From positions 1-22,806 of the forward strand of contig JBEIJQ010000031.1 in assembly GCA_040380145.1 (NCBI GenBank): DNA of 22,806 nucleotides, given 5' to 3'. Below the pieces are notes generated by a model. It made no database searches, was not told where the DNA came from, and worked only from the letters and a program-made list of their open reading frames with translations. The position numbers were made by a program, and so were the translations under genes. The DNA is from JBEIJQ01 sp040380145 (lineage in GTDB: Bacteria > Bacteroidota > Bacteroidia > Chitinophagales > Saprospiraceae). Below are positions 13,664 through 21,597 of this stretch, in pieces; the stretch's first letter is position 1, and each line of letters begins with the position of its first letter.

Positions 13664-14467
13664 TCAGGAAAAGAACATTTCTTTTACGAAAATATAGATC
13701 CCCATGGCAAGTACAAACCAGCCGAAAGCGGTTTTGAGCCTTTCGGCGGGAATTTTTTTCGCCAAAGCAGTGCCAATGAATATCCCGGCGACCGCAAAGG
13801 CAGAAAATACGAGCAAAAAACCCCAATCTATCGTGAAATCGGGTCTTTGCATATCGGCCCGAAAGCCGTTCAGGGATTTGGCGGCGATGATCGTCAAGGA
13901 GGTGCCCACCGCCAGACGCATCGGCAGATGGGCGAGCAATACCAATGCGGGGATGATCAAAAAACCGCCGCCCGCCCCGACCAGGCCGGTGAGCAGTCCG
14001 ACAAGCGTGCCTTCCAAAAGCACTAAGCCGAAATTCAACGGTTGAGAGGTCGCCTGTATATTCTCCATCTTTTTTCCGCTCCGTATCATCGAAATGGAAG
14101 CGGCCACCATCAGCGCCGCGAACAGCAACATCAGCGCGTTGTTTTTGGTGAGCACGAAGGAACCGATGGTCAGCAATTCGTTGGGAATGGCGGGCATGAT
14201 ATATGCTCGGGTCAAATAAACCATGGCAATGGACGGAGCCCCGAAAATCAGCGCCGTTTTGAAGTCCACCTGACGCAGAAGGGCGTTTTGAACGCCGCCC
14301 ACCAATGCGGTGATCCCCACCACGAACAACGAGTAAGCGGTGGCCAGTTCGGGGTCCACGCCGGCCACATATACCAGCACCGGCACGGTCAGAATCGATC
14401 CCCCGCCGCCGATCAGCCCGAGAGCCAAGCCGATGGTCAACGCAAGCGCAAAAGATAGATAGATCAC
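13664..14467 (-). CDS. TauE/SafE family sulfur-anion exporter
   Basis: The 267-residue protein has about eight hydrophobic segments and the duplicated TauE/SafE signature: GLIGGGGSILTVPVLVY near residues 18-34 and GLVGAGGGFLIIPALVL near 160-180. Family members export sulfite, sulfoacetate or related anions, so export of the sulfite made by the dioxygenase is the obvious role here. The match is to the family; the substrate comes from context. It follows the ArsR gene by 18 nt and is almost certainly co-transcribed with it. The start MIYLSFALALTIGLALG puts the first glycine-rich motif at the usual distance from the N-terminus. Confidence 0.9.
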   Translation of the reverse strand: MIYLSFALALTIGLALGLIGGGGSILTVPVLVYVAGVDPELATAYSLFVVGITALVGGVQNALLRQVDFKTALIFGAPSIAMVYLTRAYIMPAIPNELLTIGSFVLTKNNALMLLFAALMVAASISMIRSGKKMENIQATSQPLNFGLVLLEGTLVGLLTGLVGAGGGFLIIPALVLLAHLPMRLAVGTSLTIIAAKSLNGFRADMQRPDFTIDWGFLLVFSAFAVAGIFIGTALAKKIPAERLKTAFGWFVLAMGIYIFVKEMFFS

Positions 14468-14485
14468 TGTTTGTAGGTTTGAAAA

Positions 14486-14797
14486 TCAAAAAATAGAACA
14501 GTTCTCCATGCAGTCGAAAATTTTCAGGATCTTCCTGTCCACCAACGAATAATGTACATGAAGGCCCTTTTTCTCGCATTTAAGGATGCCTTTGTCCTTC
14601 ATCTTGATCAAGTGATGCGACAGCATGGACTGCTCGGTCGGGGTCTGGAGGGATTCCAAGATTTCGGTGACGGTGAGCGGTTCTTTTACCTCCAAGAGTT
14701 CGAGTATCTCGAGCCGAACGGGATGGCCGATGGCTTTGAGCACTTCCGATACTTTGAGCAGTTGGGCCGCAGTGATGTTGCGCGTGAGGTGTACCAT
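14486..14797 (-). CDS. ArsR-family winged-helix repressor
   Basis: The 103-residue product is an ArsR/SmtB-type regulator: helix EVLKAIGHPVRLEILELLE (18-36), recognition region TPTEQSMLSHHLIKMKDKGIL (52-72) and wing CEKKGLHVHYSLVD (74-87). Cysteines are Cys74 in the wing and Cys96 and Cys100 at the C-terminus (DCMENC). The alpha-3 CxC arsenic site is absent, and so is the Cys pair of persulfide sensors BigR/SqrR at its usual positions. A C-terminal cysteine pair could still sense persulfide, arsenite or another thiophile. As first gene of the array it probably represses its own operon, and persulfide is the most likely cue given the downstream genes. Confidence 0.9.
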   Translation of the reverse strand: MVHLTRNITAAQLLKVSEVLKAIGHPVRLEILELLEVKEPLTVTEILESLQTPTEQSMLSHHLIKMKDKGILKCEKKGLHVHYSLVDRKILKIFDCMENCSIF

Positions 14798-14820
14798 GAT
14801 GGTTCGATTGTTTGACGGGG

Positions 14821-14853
14821 CAAAGATATAAGTATTTTAATATATATTCATAT
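14821..14853 (-). promoter_or_regulatory. Promoter and candidate operator of the arsR-led sulfur operon
   Basis: The minus strand carries TATCTTTG at 14821-14828, an exact TAnnTTTG match, 24 nt before the ArsR start. Overlapping it is an imperfect inverted repeat: ATATAAGTA (14826-14834) and TATTCATAT (14845-14853), 7 of 9 positions complementary, 10 nt apart. An AT-rich dyad across the promoter is what autoregulating ArsR proteins usually bind. No -33 TTG is visible. Confidence 0.55.
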
Positions 14854-14881
14854 TTAAATAAAAAATTTTTCTCCCAAAAAA

Positions 14882-15709
14882 TCAGTCCGCAAGCCCGGCC
14901 CTGCGGATCACGGCGAGCATATCGGCCTGTACGGAGGGCGCGGCGGCCAGGATCTGACGGCCGAAGAGCCAATTTTCGCCGCCGGAAAAGTCGGTGACAC
15001 GGCCTCCCGCATTTTGCACGAGCAGCCCTCCAGCTGCCACATCCCAAGGAGAAAGTCCCATTTCGAAAAATCCGTTGAAGGAACCGGCGGCCGTCCAGGC
15101 CAGATCGAGCGCAGCTGAACCGAAACGACGGATGCCGCGGGTCGATCGCATGAATTCGAGAAGGGCTGCGGAGTATCCCTCGGCCTTTTCGAAATCATAG
15201 TAGGGAAAACCGGTGGCCAGCAGCGCATCTGCGAGGCCCGGACCCTCTGCTGCTCGGACGGGCAGGCCGTTGCGGAAAGTCGGCGCATCGGCCCAGGTGA
15301 CGAACATATCGTCCATCGAAACATGATAGACCACGCCGACGATGGGCCGGCCCTTTTCGGCCAGGGCGATGCTGACGGCGAAAGCGGGCAATCCGTGCAG
15401 GAAATTGGTCGTGCCGTCCAGCGGATCCACGATCCACTGCCGATCGGCGGTCCCGGTTTCGGCGGTGCCTTCCTCGGCGATGAAGCCCGCCTCGGGAAGG
15501 GCTTCGCGCAAACAGGCTACGATCAGGCGCTCGGCCTCCCGGTCCACATAACTGACCAGGTTGTTGAGGCTCTTGTCTTGGACATCGGCGGGTCGGACCT
15601 TGCCCTGTTCGGCCAACAAAAAGGCTCCGGCTTCCCTGGCCGCCGATTCGGCGGCGGCGGCCCATTCCCGACAATGGTCGAAGGAGAGGGGTGCAAATTC
15701 GTCCGCCAT
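14882..15709 (-). CDS. Inositol monophosphatase family protein
   Basis: This is a cytosolic Mg-dependent phosphatase of the IMPase/SuhB/CysQ superfamily, 275 residues. Signature A is WIVDPLDGTTNFLHGLPAF (92 onward) with the two metal aspartates (Asp95 and Asp98), preceded by the metal Glu in AEEG (78-81). Signature B is LSPWDVAAGGLLVQNAGG. Substrate could be inositol 1-phosphate, another sugar phosphate or 3'-phosphoadenosine 5'-phosphate; the sequence does not decide. The start MADEFAPLSFDH was chosen because it lies one base after the purF stop (TGA-C-ATG), which suggests translational coupling; the longer frame overlaps purF. Confidence 0.9.
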   Translation of the reverse strand: MADEFAPLSFDHCREWAAAAESAAREAGAFLLAEQGKVRPADVQDKSLNNLVSYVDREAERLIVACLREALPEAGFIAEEGTAETGTADRQWIVDPLDGTTNFLHGLPAFAVSIALAEKGRPIVGVVYHVSMDDMFVTWADAPTFRNGLPVRAAEGPGLADALLATGFPYYDFEKAEGYSAALLEFMRSTRGIRRFGSAALDLAWTAAGSFNGFFEMGLSPWDVAAGGLLVQNAGGRVTDFSGGENWLFGRQILAAAPSVQADMLAVIRRAGLAD

Positions 15710-15710
15710 G

Positions 15711-17612
15711 TCAGTAGCCTCTTTTGTTGATGCCTTCCATAAAATACACGAACGCCCTGTTGACGACCGCATTGCCGCCGGGAGTCGGGTAATCGCCGGA
15801 AAAATACCAATCGCCTTTGTGGTTGGGTATGGCCTCGTGCAGTCCTTCGATGGTCTGGAAAATGAACTCCAGTTCCGGCTCGAAATCCTTTGGGCGGATG
15901 AGTTCCGCCATTTTCCGGGCGATTTCCTCGGGCGAGAAATGATCGTAGAGCACCTTGACCTCGTTTTTCTGCTCCTCTTTGGGGAGGTCTGCGGCGGCTT
16001 TGCAGCGCTCGTACACCTCCTGCATCAGGGGGGTGCGCCCCGTTTTGTCGAGCAAGGCCACCAGTGCTTGGAAGGCCGAAAAATCTTTCATTTTCGACAT
16101 ATCGATCCCGTAGCAATCGGGGTATCGGATCTGGGGGGCAGACGAAACAACGATCACTTTTTTGGGTTTCAGGCGGGCCACCGACCGGAGGATGCTCTGT
16201 TGGAGCGTCGTGCCCCGCACGATGGAATCGTCCATCAGCACGAGGGTATCGACATGGTCCTGCACGATGCCGTAGGTGACATCGTACACCTGCGAAACCA
16301 GTTCGTCGCGGGAGGCATCTTCGGCGATGAAGGTGCGCAGTTTTACATCCTTGTGGATCAGTTTTTCGTAGCGTGCGTGCAGGGCGTACACCTTTTCGAG
16401 CTGCTCCGGGGAGGGCGATTGTCCGTCCCGACAAAGTTCGACGGTCTTGTCGCGCTTGATCCTTTGGACGATCGCGTCGGTTCCGCGCACGAGGCCGTAG
16501 TAGGCGGCTTCCGCGGTATTGGGGATAAAGGAATAGACGGTGTTGCCGAAATCGTACCGAACCGCTTCCGCGACTCGTTCGGCGAGTTTTTCGCCCAATC
16601 GGATGCGCTCTTGATAAATTTCGCGGTCGTTTCCGCGGGAAAAATAGATCCGCTCGAACGAGCAGGAGCGGCGTTCGGCATAGGGCACGAACTGCTCCTC
16701 TGTAATATCTCCGTTGCGTTTGACGATCAGGGCGTGGGCGGGCTTGAGTTCTTGGATGTGGCGATAATTGACATGGAAGCAGGTCATGATGGCCGGGCGT
16801 TCGGAGGCGGCCACCACCACTTCGTCGTCGCGGTACCAATAAGCGGGGCGGATCCCGTTGGGGTCGCGCATCACAAAAGCGTCGCCGTGGCCGATGATGC
16901 CGGCCATCACATAGCCGCCGTCGAATTTGCGGGCCGAGCGCTCCAAAATGCGTCGCACATCGAGGTGCTCGGCGATCTTGGGGGTGATCTCGGCGTTGGA
17001 CAGCCCCTCGGCCTTGAAGAAGCGGAAGAGCATTTCCACCTCCATGTCCAAAAAGTGGCCGATTTTTTCGAGCACCGTGACGGTATCGGCCATTTCCTTG
17101 GGATGCTGGCCCAATTCGATCAGGTGGCCGAACAGTTCGTCCACATTGGTCATGTTGAAATTCCCTGCCAACAGGAGATTGCGGGTGATCCAGTTGTTTT
17201 GCCGATGGAATGGGTGGCAATACTCCAAGCTCTGTCCGCCGAAGGTTCCGTAACGAAGGTGCCCCAAAAGCACTTCGCCCGCGTAGGGCATGTTTTCTTT
17301 GATCCACTTGGGGTCTTGGAGCCTTTCCGGCGGAAACCCGGCGATGCGGCGCTGGATGTCGTCGAACAGGTTTTTGACCGGATCGGGAGGAAGGGCGCGT
17401 TTGCGGCTGACATACCGGGTGCCCGGCGGCATGTCGAGTTTCACGGTGGCCAGCCCCACGCCGTCCTGCCCGCGGTTGTATTGCTTTTGCATCAGCAGCA
17501 CCAGTTTGTTGAGCCCCCAAAAGGCAGTGCCGTACTTGTCGCAGTAGTATTGAAGGGGCTTGAGCAGCCGCACCAGGGCGATGCCGCATTCGTGTTTGAT
17601 CTGATCGCTCAT
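15711..17612 (-). CDS. purF: Amidophosphoribosyltransferase, long Bacteroidota form
   Basis: PurF (EC 2.4.2.14) transfers glutamine amide nitrogen to PRPP, the first committed step of purine synthesis. The 633-residue product has an Ntn-type glutaminase domain with the candidate nucleophile Cys9 in IKHECGIAL, then QYNRGQDGVGLAT and HLRYGTFG. The phosphoribosyltransferase domain has the PRPP loop VLMDDSIVRGTTL. Classical PurF is about 470-510 residues; the longer form is usual in Bacteroidota. Cys9 implies an eight-residue propeptide to be removed, as in Bacillus-type PurF. The start MSDQIKHEC was chosen because this N-terminus is conserved and lies 33 nt after a good promoter element; the longer frame would begin inside that element. 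The next gene follows after 1 nt. Confidence 0.94.
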   Translation of the reverse strand: MSDQIKHECGIALVRLLKPLQYYCDKYGTAFWGLNKLVLLMQKQYNRGQDGVGLATVKLDMPPGTRYVSRKRALPPDPVKNLFDDIQRRIAGFPPERLQDPKWIKENMPYAGEVLLGHLRYGTFGGQSLEYCHPFHRQNNWITRNLLLAGNFNMTNVDELFGHLIELGQHPKEMADTVTVLEKIGHFLDMEVEMLFRFFKAEGLSNAEITPKIAEHLDVRRILERSARKFDGGYVMAGIIGHGDAFVMRDPNGIRPAYWYRDDEVVVAASERPAIMTCFHVNYRHIQELKPAHALIVKRNGDITEEQFVPYAERRSCSFERIYFSRGNDREIYQERIRLGEKLAERVAEAVRYDFGNTVYSFIPNTAEAAYYGLVRGTDAIVQRIKRDKTVELCRDGQSPSPEQLEKVYALHARYEKLIHKDVKLRTFIAEDASRDELVSQVYDVTYGIVQDHVDTLVLMDDSIVRGTTLQQSILRSVARLKPKKVIVVSSAPQIRYPDCYGIDMSKMKDFSAFQALVALLDKTGRTPLMQEVYERCKAAADLPKEEQKNEVKVLYDHFSPEEIARKMAELIRPKDFEPELEFIFQTIEGLHEAIPNHKGDWYFSGDYPTPGGNAVVNRAFVYFMEGINKRGY

Positions 17613-17644
17613 GGGGAGATGTTGCTTCGGAACAGTCGTTGCCG

Positions 17645-17652
17645 CAAAGTTA
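17645..17652 (-). promoter_or_regulatory. Bacteroidota -7 element of purF
   Basis: The minus strand reads TAACTTTG (TAnnTTTG match), followed by CGGCAACGA, 33 nt before the purF ATG. No TTG lies at the usual -33 distance. The predicted leader is about 25 nt, too short for a purine riboswitch. Confidence 0.6.
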
Positions 17653-17733
17653 CTCAAGCAAAACCATCCATGCTCTCCCTTGTTGAAGAGGAAAAGGCTT
17701 TTATTTTACAGGTAACCAACTTTTGAATTCCCC

Positions 17734-18573
17734 ATGAGCGACATCAAAACCTTGGTAAAAGAACAGTACGAAAAAATCGCCCACCAAAGCAAAATGCAGA
17801 ACGAGACCTCCTGTTGTGGGGTCGGTGGTTGCGGGATGGATTACACCATTTTCTCCGAAAATTACTCCCATCTGGAAGGATATATTCCAGAAGCTGATCT
17901 GGGCTTGGGCTGTGGCCTGCCCACCGAACATGCCGGAATCAGACCGGGGGACACCGTGGTGGATCTCGGTTCGGGCGCGGGGAACGACTGTTTCGTCGCC
18001 CGGCAATTAGTGGGCGAAACCGGCAAAGTGATCGGCATCGACATGACGGAGGCCATGGTCGAGCGCGCAAGAGCCAATACCGACCGACTTGGATTCAACA
18101 ACGTGGAGTTTCGACTGGGCGATATCGAGCGAATTCCCATGGCAGCCGACCGCGCCGATGTGGTGATCAGCAATTGCGTTCTCAACTTGGTGCCCGACAA
18201 GACCAAAGCGTTTTCTGAGATTTTCCGAGTGCTCAAACCCGGAGGTCATTTTTGTATTTCTGATGTGGTCATTTCCGGCATCTTGCCCGAGGACCTGCGA
18301 AAAAGCGCCGAAATGTATACCGGGTGCGTGGCGGGAGCACTTCACAAAGCGGAATACATCGACATCATCGATCGGATCGGATTCGTTGAAATCCAATTAT
18401 TGAAAGAAAAAACGATCTCCATTCACGAGGAACTGCTGGCCCAATACACCGATCCGAGAGGAGTGGACGGGTTTCGGAACGGAGAAACGGGGATTTTCAG
18501 CATAACGGTCCGAGCACAAAAGCCGGCAAAAGCTGCCACCGCATGCACTCCGGGCAGTGGCTGTTGTTGTTGA
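17734..18573 (+). CDS. arsM: Arsenite S-adenosylmethionine methyltransferase
   Basis: ArsM (EC 2.1.1.137) methylates trivalent arsenic. The 279-residue product has the SAM motif VVDLGSGAGNDCF (75-87) and GIDMTEAMVERAR. The three cysteines that define the family are all present: Cys60 in LGLGCGLP, Cys148 in ISNCVLNL and Cys198 in YTGCVAGA. These correspond to the catalytic triad mapped in algal ArsM. There are further cysteines at 27, 28 and 33 (CCGVGGC) and a C-terminal GSGCCC tail, so 12 in all. It is divergent from purF and converges with a secreted-protein gene after 13 nt. No arsenic permease or arsenate reductase is in the window; an ArsR gene lies 3 kb away but belongs to the sulfur operon. 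Confidence 0.9.
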   Translation: MSDIKTLVKEQYEKIAHQSKMQNETSCCGVGGCGMDYTIFSENYSHLEGYIPEADLGLGCGLPTEHAGIRPGDTVVDLGSGAGNDCFVARQLVGETGKVIGIDMTEAMVERARANTDRLGFNNVEFRLGDIERIPMAADRADVVISNCVLNLVPDKTKAFSEIFRVLKPGGHFCISDVVISGILPEDLRKSAEMYTGCVAGALHKAEYIDIIDRIGFVEIQLLKEKTISIHEELLAQYTDPRGVDGFRNGETGIFSITVRAQKPAKAATACTPGSGCCC

Positions 18574-18586
18574 CCTGTACGCACCT

Positions 18587-19825
18587 TCAATTCCGCCCCA
18601 GGGTGTAATAGCCGTCTTTCAGCAGCGCGTTGTTCACAGTGAACCACGGTCCCTTTTCGCTGGCGCTGCAGTTGGCCTCCACCTGCACGAATGGCTGGCC
18701 GGGCTTCGGGCGATAGAGCAGCACAAAATTGCCGCCGTCAAGTGTTCCATCCGGAACGCCCATGGTCTCGTTGGAAAACAGGAAACTCAGTCCGTCGCCG
18801 AGCTGACCGCTTTTGTCGAGGTACCATTCCCGTTGGAGGCGTTGTTTGGCCGCCCCGCTGGTCTGCGGATCCGCGATCCAATCGTTTTCTGATACATTGT
18901 GCCAGTCGTTGTCGGGCGAATTATGGCCGATCACCACATAATCGCCCGCATTGTTGAGCGGTCCGTTGCGTTCGGCGGCCAACAGGAAAAGCCCGCCGCT
19001 TTCGCAGCTGTAATGCCCGCCGTCGGCCTCCATGCCCACGCCAGCCACTTGAAACCGGTACGCTGGATCGTGCTGGGCATAGCGGTCGTTGGCGATCTTG
19101 ATGCCGTATTTGGCGCCCAGATAGTTTTCCACCAACGAACGGCTGGCGGGATTCAGGATTTCGTTGAATACCAAAATTTCCAGAATAAGTCCTTGGTACG
19201 GCTGGGCATTTTTTCCTTTGCCCACGCTGCCCACCGTCAATTTGAGCCCCGGGGCGACCGGACAGCCTTGGGCATTGGAGGGAAGCACTGCCCCGTTCAG
19301 ATATGCGGAGGAATAAACGCAATCAGCGGTGTGGTACTGGCCGGAAAAAAGGGCGAGCTGTGCAAAATGGTGGTTGACGGAAACGCCCACGCACCCGCTC
19401 CCGCGCAGAGCGTAATTGCCCGTCACGCCCATGGTGCCGCACTGGAAACCCCCATTGGAGGCTTCGTCCACTCTCGACACGATGAAGACCGTGCTTTTGA
19501 CGGCCAAGTACTGATCTGAAGGCAGAGCCCCTTCCAAAAATTGTCCTTTTTTGGTGCCGAACTGGAGGCCCGGTTGCCCGTTCACCACATTCTCGACCAA
19601 CACGGGCCGAAGGTTCTCGGATTTTTGGAAAAGGTTGATCTCAGGAGACAAGGCATCGGACCAAGAGGCGACGGTTTTGCCCGTTTCCGAGAATAGAACC
19701 CCTTTCTCGGCGGTCAACCACAATTTGGGTTTTGCGCTGAGGGAAAGTGGCATCTGGGCCCGGAGCGAGATTGTGAACAAACACAAACACGCAATCCAGA
19801 CCAAAAAGATCGGGTATCGGCTCAT
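18587..19825 (-). CDS. Secreted LamG-like/DUF8202-like protein
   Basis: The 412-residue exported protein has a signal peptide ending near SLRAQ (residue 24). A concanavalin/LamG-like beta-sandwich follows (about 30-235), opening with KLWLTAEKGV and closing with LILEILVFNEILNPASRSLVENYLGAKYGI in pieces. After it comes a region like DUF8202 (about 240-410: FQVAGVGMEADGGHYSCESGGL, YVVIGHN, REWYLDKSG), which in Bacteroidota normally sits in larger surface proteins. No type IX secretion C-terminal domain is visible; the protein ends DGYYTLGRN. It may be a small ligand-binding or adhesive surface protein. A TAnnTTTG element lies about 100 nt upstream. Family assignments are from pattern memory. Confidence 0.78.
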   Translation of the reverse strand: MSRYPIFLVWIACLCLFTISLRAQMPLSLSAKPKLWLTAEKGVLFSETGKTVASWSDALSPEINLFQKSENLRPVLVENVVNGQPGLQFGTKKGQFLEGALPSDQYLAVKSTVFIVSRVDEASNGGFQCGTMGVTGNYALRGSGCVGVSVNHHFAQLALFSGQYHTADCVYSSAYLNGAVLPSNAQGCPVAPGLKLTVGSVGKGKNAQPYQGLILEILVFNEILNPASRSLVENYLGAKYGIKIANDRYAQHDPAYRFQVAGVGMEADGGHYSCESGGLFLLAAERNGPLNNAGDYVVIGHNSPDNDWHNVSENDWIADPQTSGAAKQRLQREWYLDKSGQLGDGLSFLFSNETMGVPDGTLDGGNFVLLYRPKPGQPFVQVEANCSASEKGPWFTVNNALLKDGYYTLGRN

Positions 19826-19925
19826 AATCAGAAAAATAAACTAACTTGTAGAAGCTGTGTGTATGAGGGAGTAGCGGAGGTATTTCTAATGTTTGTTCTT
19901 CGATTGGCTACTTCTGGATTGGTTA

Positions 19926-19933
19926 CAAAGGTA
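19926..19933 (-). promoter_or_regulatory. Bacteroidota -7 element of the secreted LamG-like gene
   Basis: The minus strand reads TACCTTTG (TAnnTTTG match) 100 nt before the start codon, giving a leader of about 90 nt. No convincing -33 TTG is present. The leader holds a GATTGG direct repeat on the plus strand but no clear structured RNA. Confidence 0.5.
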
Positions 19934-19983
19934 GAAACTTTTTTTAACGAAAGTAAAACTTGTAAAGATTTTTGAGCGGATAA

Positions 19984-21483
19984 TCACTCTGAAAAAGCCA
20001 GCAGTTCATCGGCCATTTTCCGGTTATCGCTCAGGCGCGGCACTTTGTTTTGCCCGCCCAATTTCCCCATGGATTTCATGTACGAACGGAAGGCGTCTTT
20101 TTTCAATACGGTCACCACGAGCGGCCGCAGGATATTCCCGGCGATCAGATCTCGGTAGTAGATGTTCTGCTCCTGCATCGTGCGGTCGAGGATTTCGGCG
20201 AAGCGCCCCGGGTCGGCCGGCGGGGAGTCGAATTCCACCAGCCATTCGTGGTAGGGCTGCCCGCCGCCGGGGGGATTGACCTGAGGGGCCACCGTGAACT
20301 CTACCAATCGGGCTCCAGTGGCCTCGGTCGCCCGCAACATTGCGGTTTCGACTTCTTTTCCGATCACATGTTCGCCGAACGCGGAAATGAAATGCTTGAC
20401 TCGCCCCGTGACCCGTATCCGGTAGGGCGATAGGCTCACGAATTCGACGGTGTCGCCGATATCGTAGCCCCAAAGCCCGGCGTTGTTGTTGATGATCAGG
20501 GCGTAATTAACGCCCAATTCGACTTCTGCCAGCGACAGGCGGGGCGGATTAGGGCCGTGCAGCCTATCGGCCGGCACAAACTCGAAAAAGATCCCGGAGT
20601 CGAGATTGAGCAAAAGCCCCTCATGCTCCATCCGATCTTGGAAGGCCACGAATCCTTCCGATGCCGGAAAAGTCTCCAAAGACGGGATTTTCGCCCCCAG
20701 CAATTTTTCCAGGTTGGCGCGGTACGGTTCGAAATTGACCCCTCCGTAAACAAAAAGGGAGAGGTTGGGAAATACCTCCAAGACCGTTTTTTTGCCAGTT
20801 TTTTCGAGCAGGCGCTCGTAATACATCTGCACCCAGGGCGGGATCCCGCTGATCAGGCGCATATCCTCGCCGACCGTCTCCCCGACGATCCGCTCCAATT
20901 TGCTCTCCCAGTCTTCCATGCAATTGGTGGCATAGCTCGGCAGTTGATTGCTGCGCAGCCATGCAGGAACGTGGTGGTTCACGATACCCGAAAGCCGGCC
21001 GGTGGGGATGCCGCCCACTTCGTCGAGCTCGGGGGAACCGGACAGGAAGATGACCTTCCCGCCGACCAGAAAGCCGGCATCGCCCACTTGGGCCACCCGG
21101 TTGAAAAGGGCGTTCCGGGCGGTGTTGATGTGGTTGGGGATGCTCTGGCGCGAGATGGGTATGTACTTCACGCCGGAAGTGGTGCCGGAGGTCTTGGCGA
21201 AATACGCCGGCCGGCCGGGCCACAGCACATCGGGCTCGCCGCCCACGATCCGGTCCACATAGGACCGCAGCGCCTCATAATCGCGGATCGGCACCGCCGC
21301 CCGGAATTCCGCGGGGGACATCCCCGGGCGAAGGCCGTGCTCCCGCCCGAAAGCGGTCTTGGCGGCTCCGGCCATCAGGCCCCTGAACTGCCGCTCTTGG
21401 GCGGCATGGGGCTCCGACGACCAACGGGCGATCCCTTTGGCGATCTGTTGGGCAAAAAGGCGGACGACAAGAGATTTCAACAT
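19984..21483 (-). CDS. GH3-family acyl-adenylating enzyme
   Basis: GH3 proteins form acyl-adenylates and conjugate the acid to an amine; plant members make auxin and jasmonate amides, and the bacterial role is unknown. The 499-residue product has the ATP loop FAKTSGTTSGVKYIPIS (about 105-121), FVYGGVNFEPY, the acid-site region ETFPASEGFVAFQ, and NNAGLWGYDIGDTVEF followed by the hinge RVTGRVKHFISAFGEHV. All catalytic blocks of adenylate-forming enzymes seem intact. The start MLKSLVVRLFAQ at 21481-21483 was chosen because it follows a promoter element 22 nt upstream; the longer frame crosses that promoter. It is divergent from a methyltransferase gene. Confidence 0.9.
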   Translation of the reverse strand: MLKSLVVRLFAQQIAKGIARWSSEPHAAQERQFRGLMAGAAKTAFGREHGLRPGMSPAEFRAAVPIRDYEALRSYVDRIVGGEPDVLWPGRPAYFAKTSGTTSGVKYIPISRQSIPNHINTARNALFNRVAQVGDAGFLVGGKVIFLSGSPELDEVGGIPTGRLSGIVNHHVPAWLRSNQLPSYATNCMEDWESKLERIVGETVGEDMRLISGIPPWVQMYYERLLEKTGKKTVLEVFPNLSLFVYGGVNFEPYRANLEKLLGAKIPSLETFPASEGFVAFQDRMEHEGLLLNLDSGIFFEFVPADRLHGPNPPRLSLAEVELGVNYALIINNNAGLWGYDIGDTVEFVSLSPYRIRVTGRVKHFISAFGEHVIGKEVETAMLRATEATGARLVEFTVAPQVNPPGGGQPYHEWLVEFDSPPADPGRFAEILDRTMQEQNIYYRDLIAGNILRPLVVTVLKKDAFRSYMKSMGKLGGQNKVPRLSDNRKMADELLAFSE

Positions 21484-21505
21484 GGTTCGCGGCGGATTGG
21501 ACGCG

Positions 21506-21513
21506 CAAAGGTA
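21506..21513 (-). promoter_or_regulatory. Bacteroidota -7 element of the GH3 gene
   Basis: The minus strand reads TACCTTTG (TAnnTTTG match) followed by CGCG, 22 nt before the GH3 start codon, so the leader is short. No -33 TTG stands at the usual distance. Confidence 0.55.
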
Positions 21514-21597
21514 AGCAAAAGTCGCCCGAACCGGGGGACTCGACGACCGCCCGTGCCCCGCTGCGGACAATGCTCGTTTCGGTATCGTTCCAGTGCG

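Noticed and set aside
14860..14886. A and T runs after the IMPase stop as a terminator
   Set aside because: The possible stem is made only of A-T pairs in homopolymers, too weak to call.
15523..17589. 688-codon minus-strand open frame across purF
   Set aside because: It is an Arg/Pro-rich shadow of the GC-rich purF gene, with no recognisable domain.
17613..17644. Purine riboswitch in front of purF
   Set aside because: The leader predicted from the -7 element is only about 25 nt, too short for a riboswitch aptamer.
17718..17725. AACTTTTG as an arsM promoter
   Set aside because: It misses the initial T of TAnnTTTG, lies only 8 nt before the start codon, and has no TTG at the right distance, so I did not list it.
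15561..17726. 721-codon plus-strand frame opposite purF
   Set aside because: It is antisense to a clear purF gene; long antisense frames are expected in GC-rich coding DNA.
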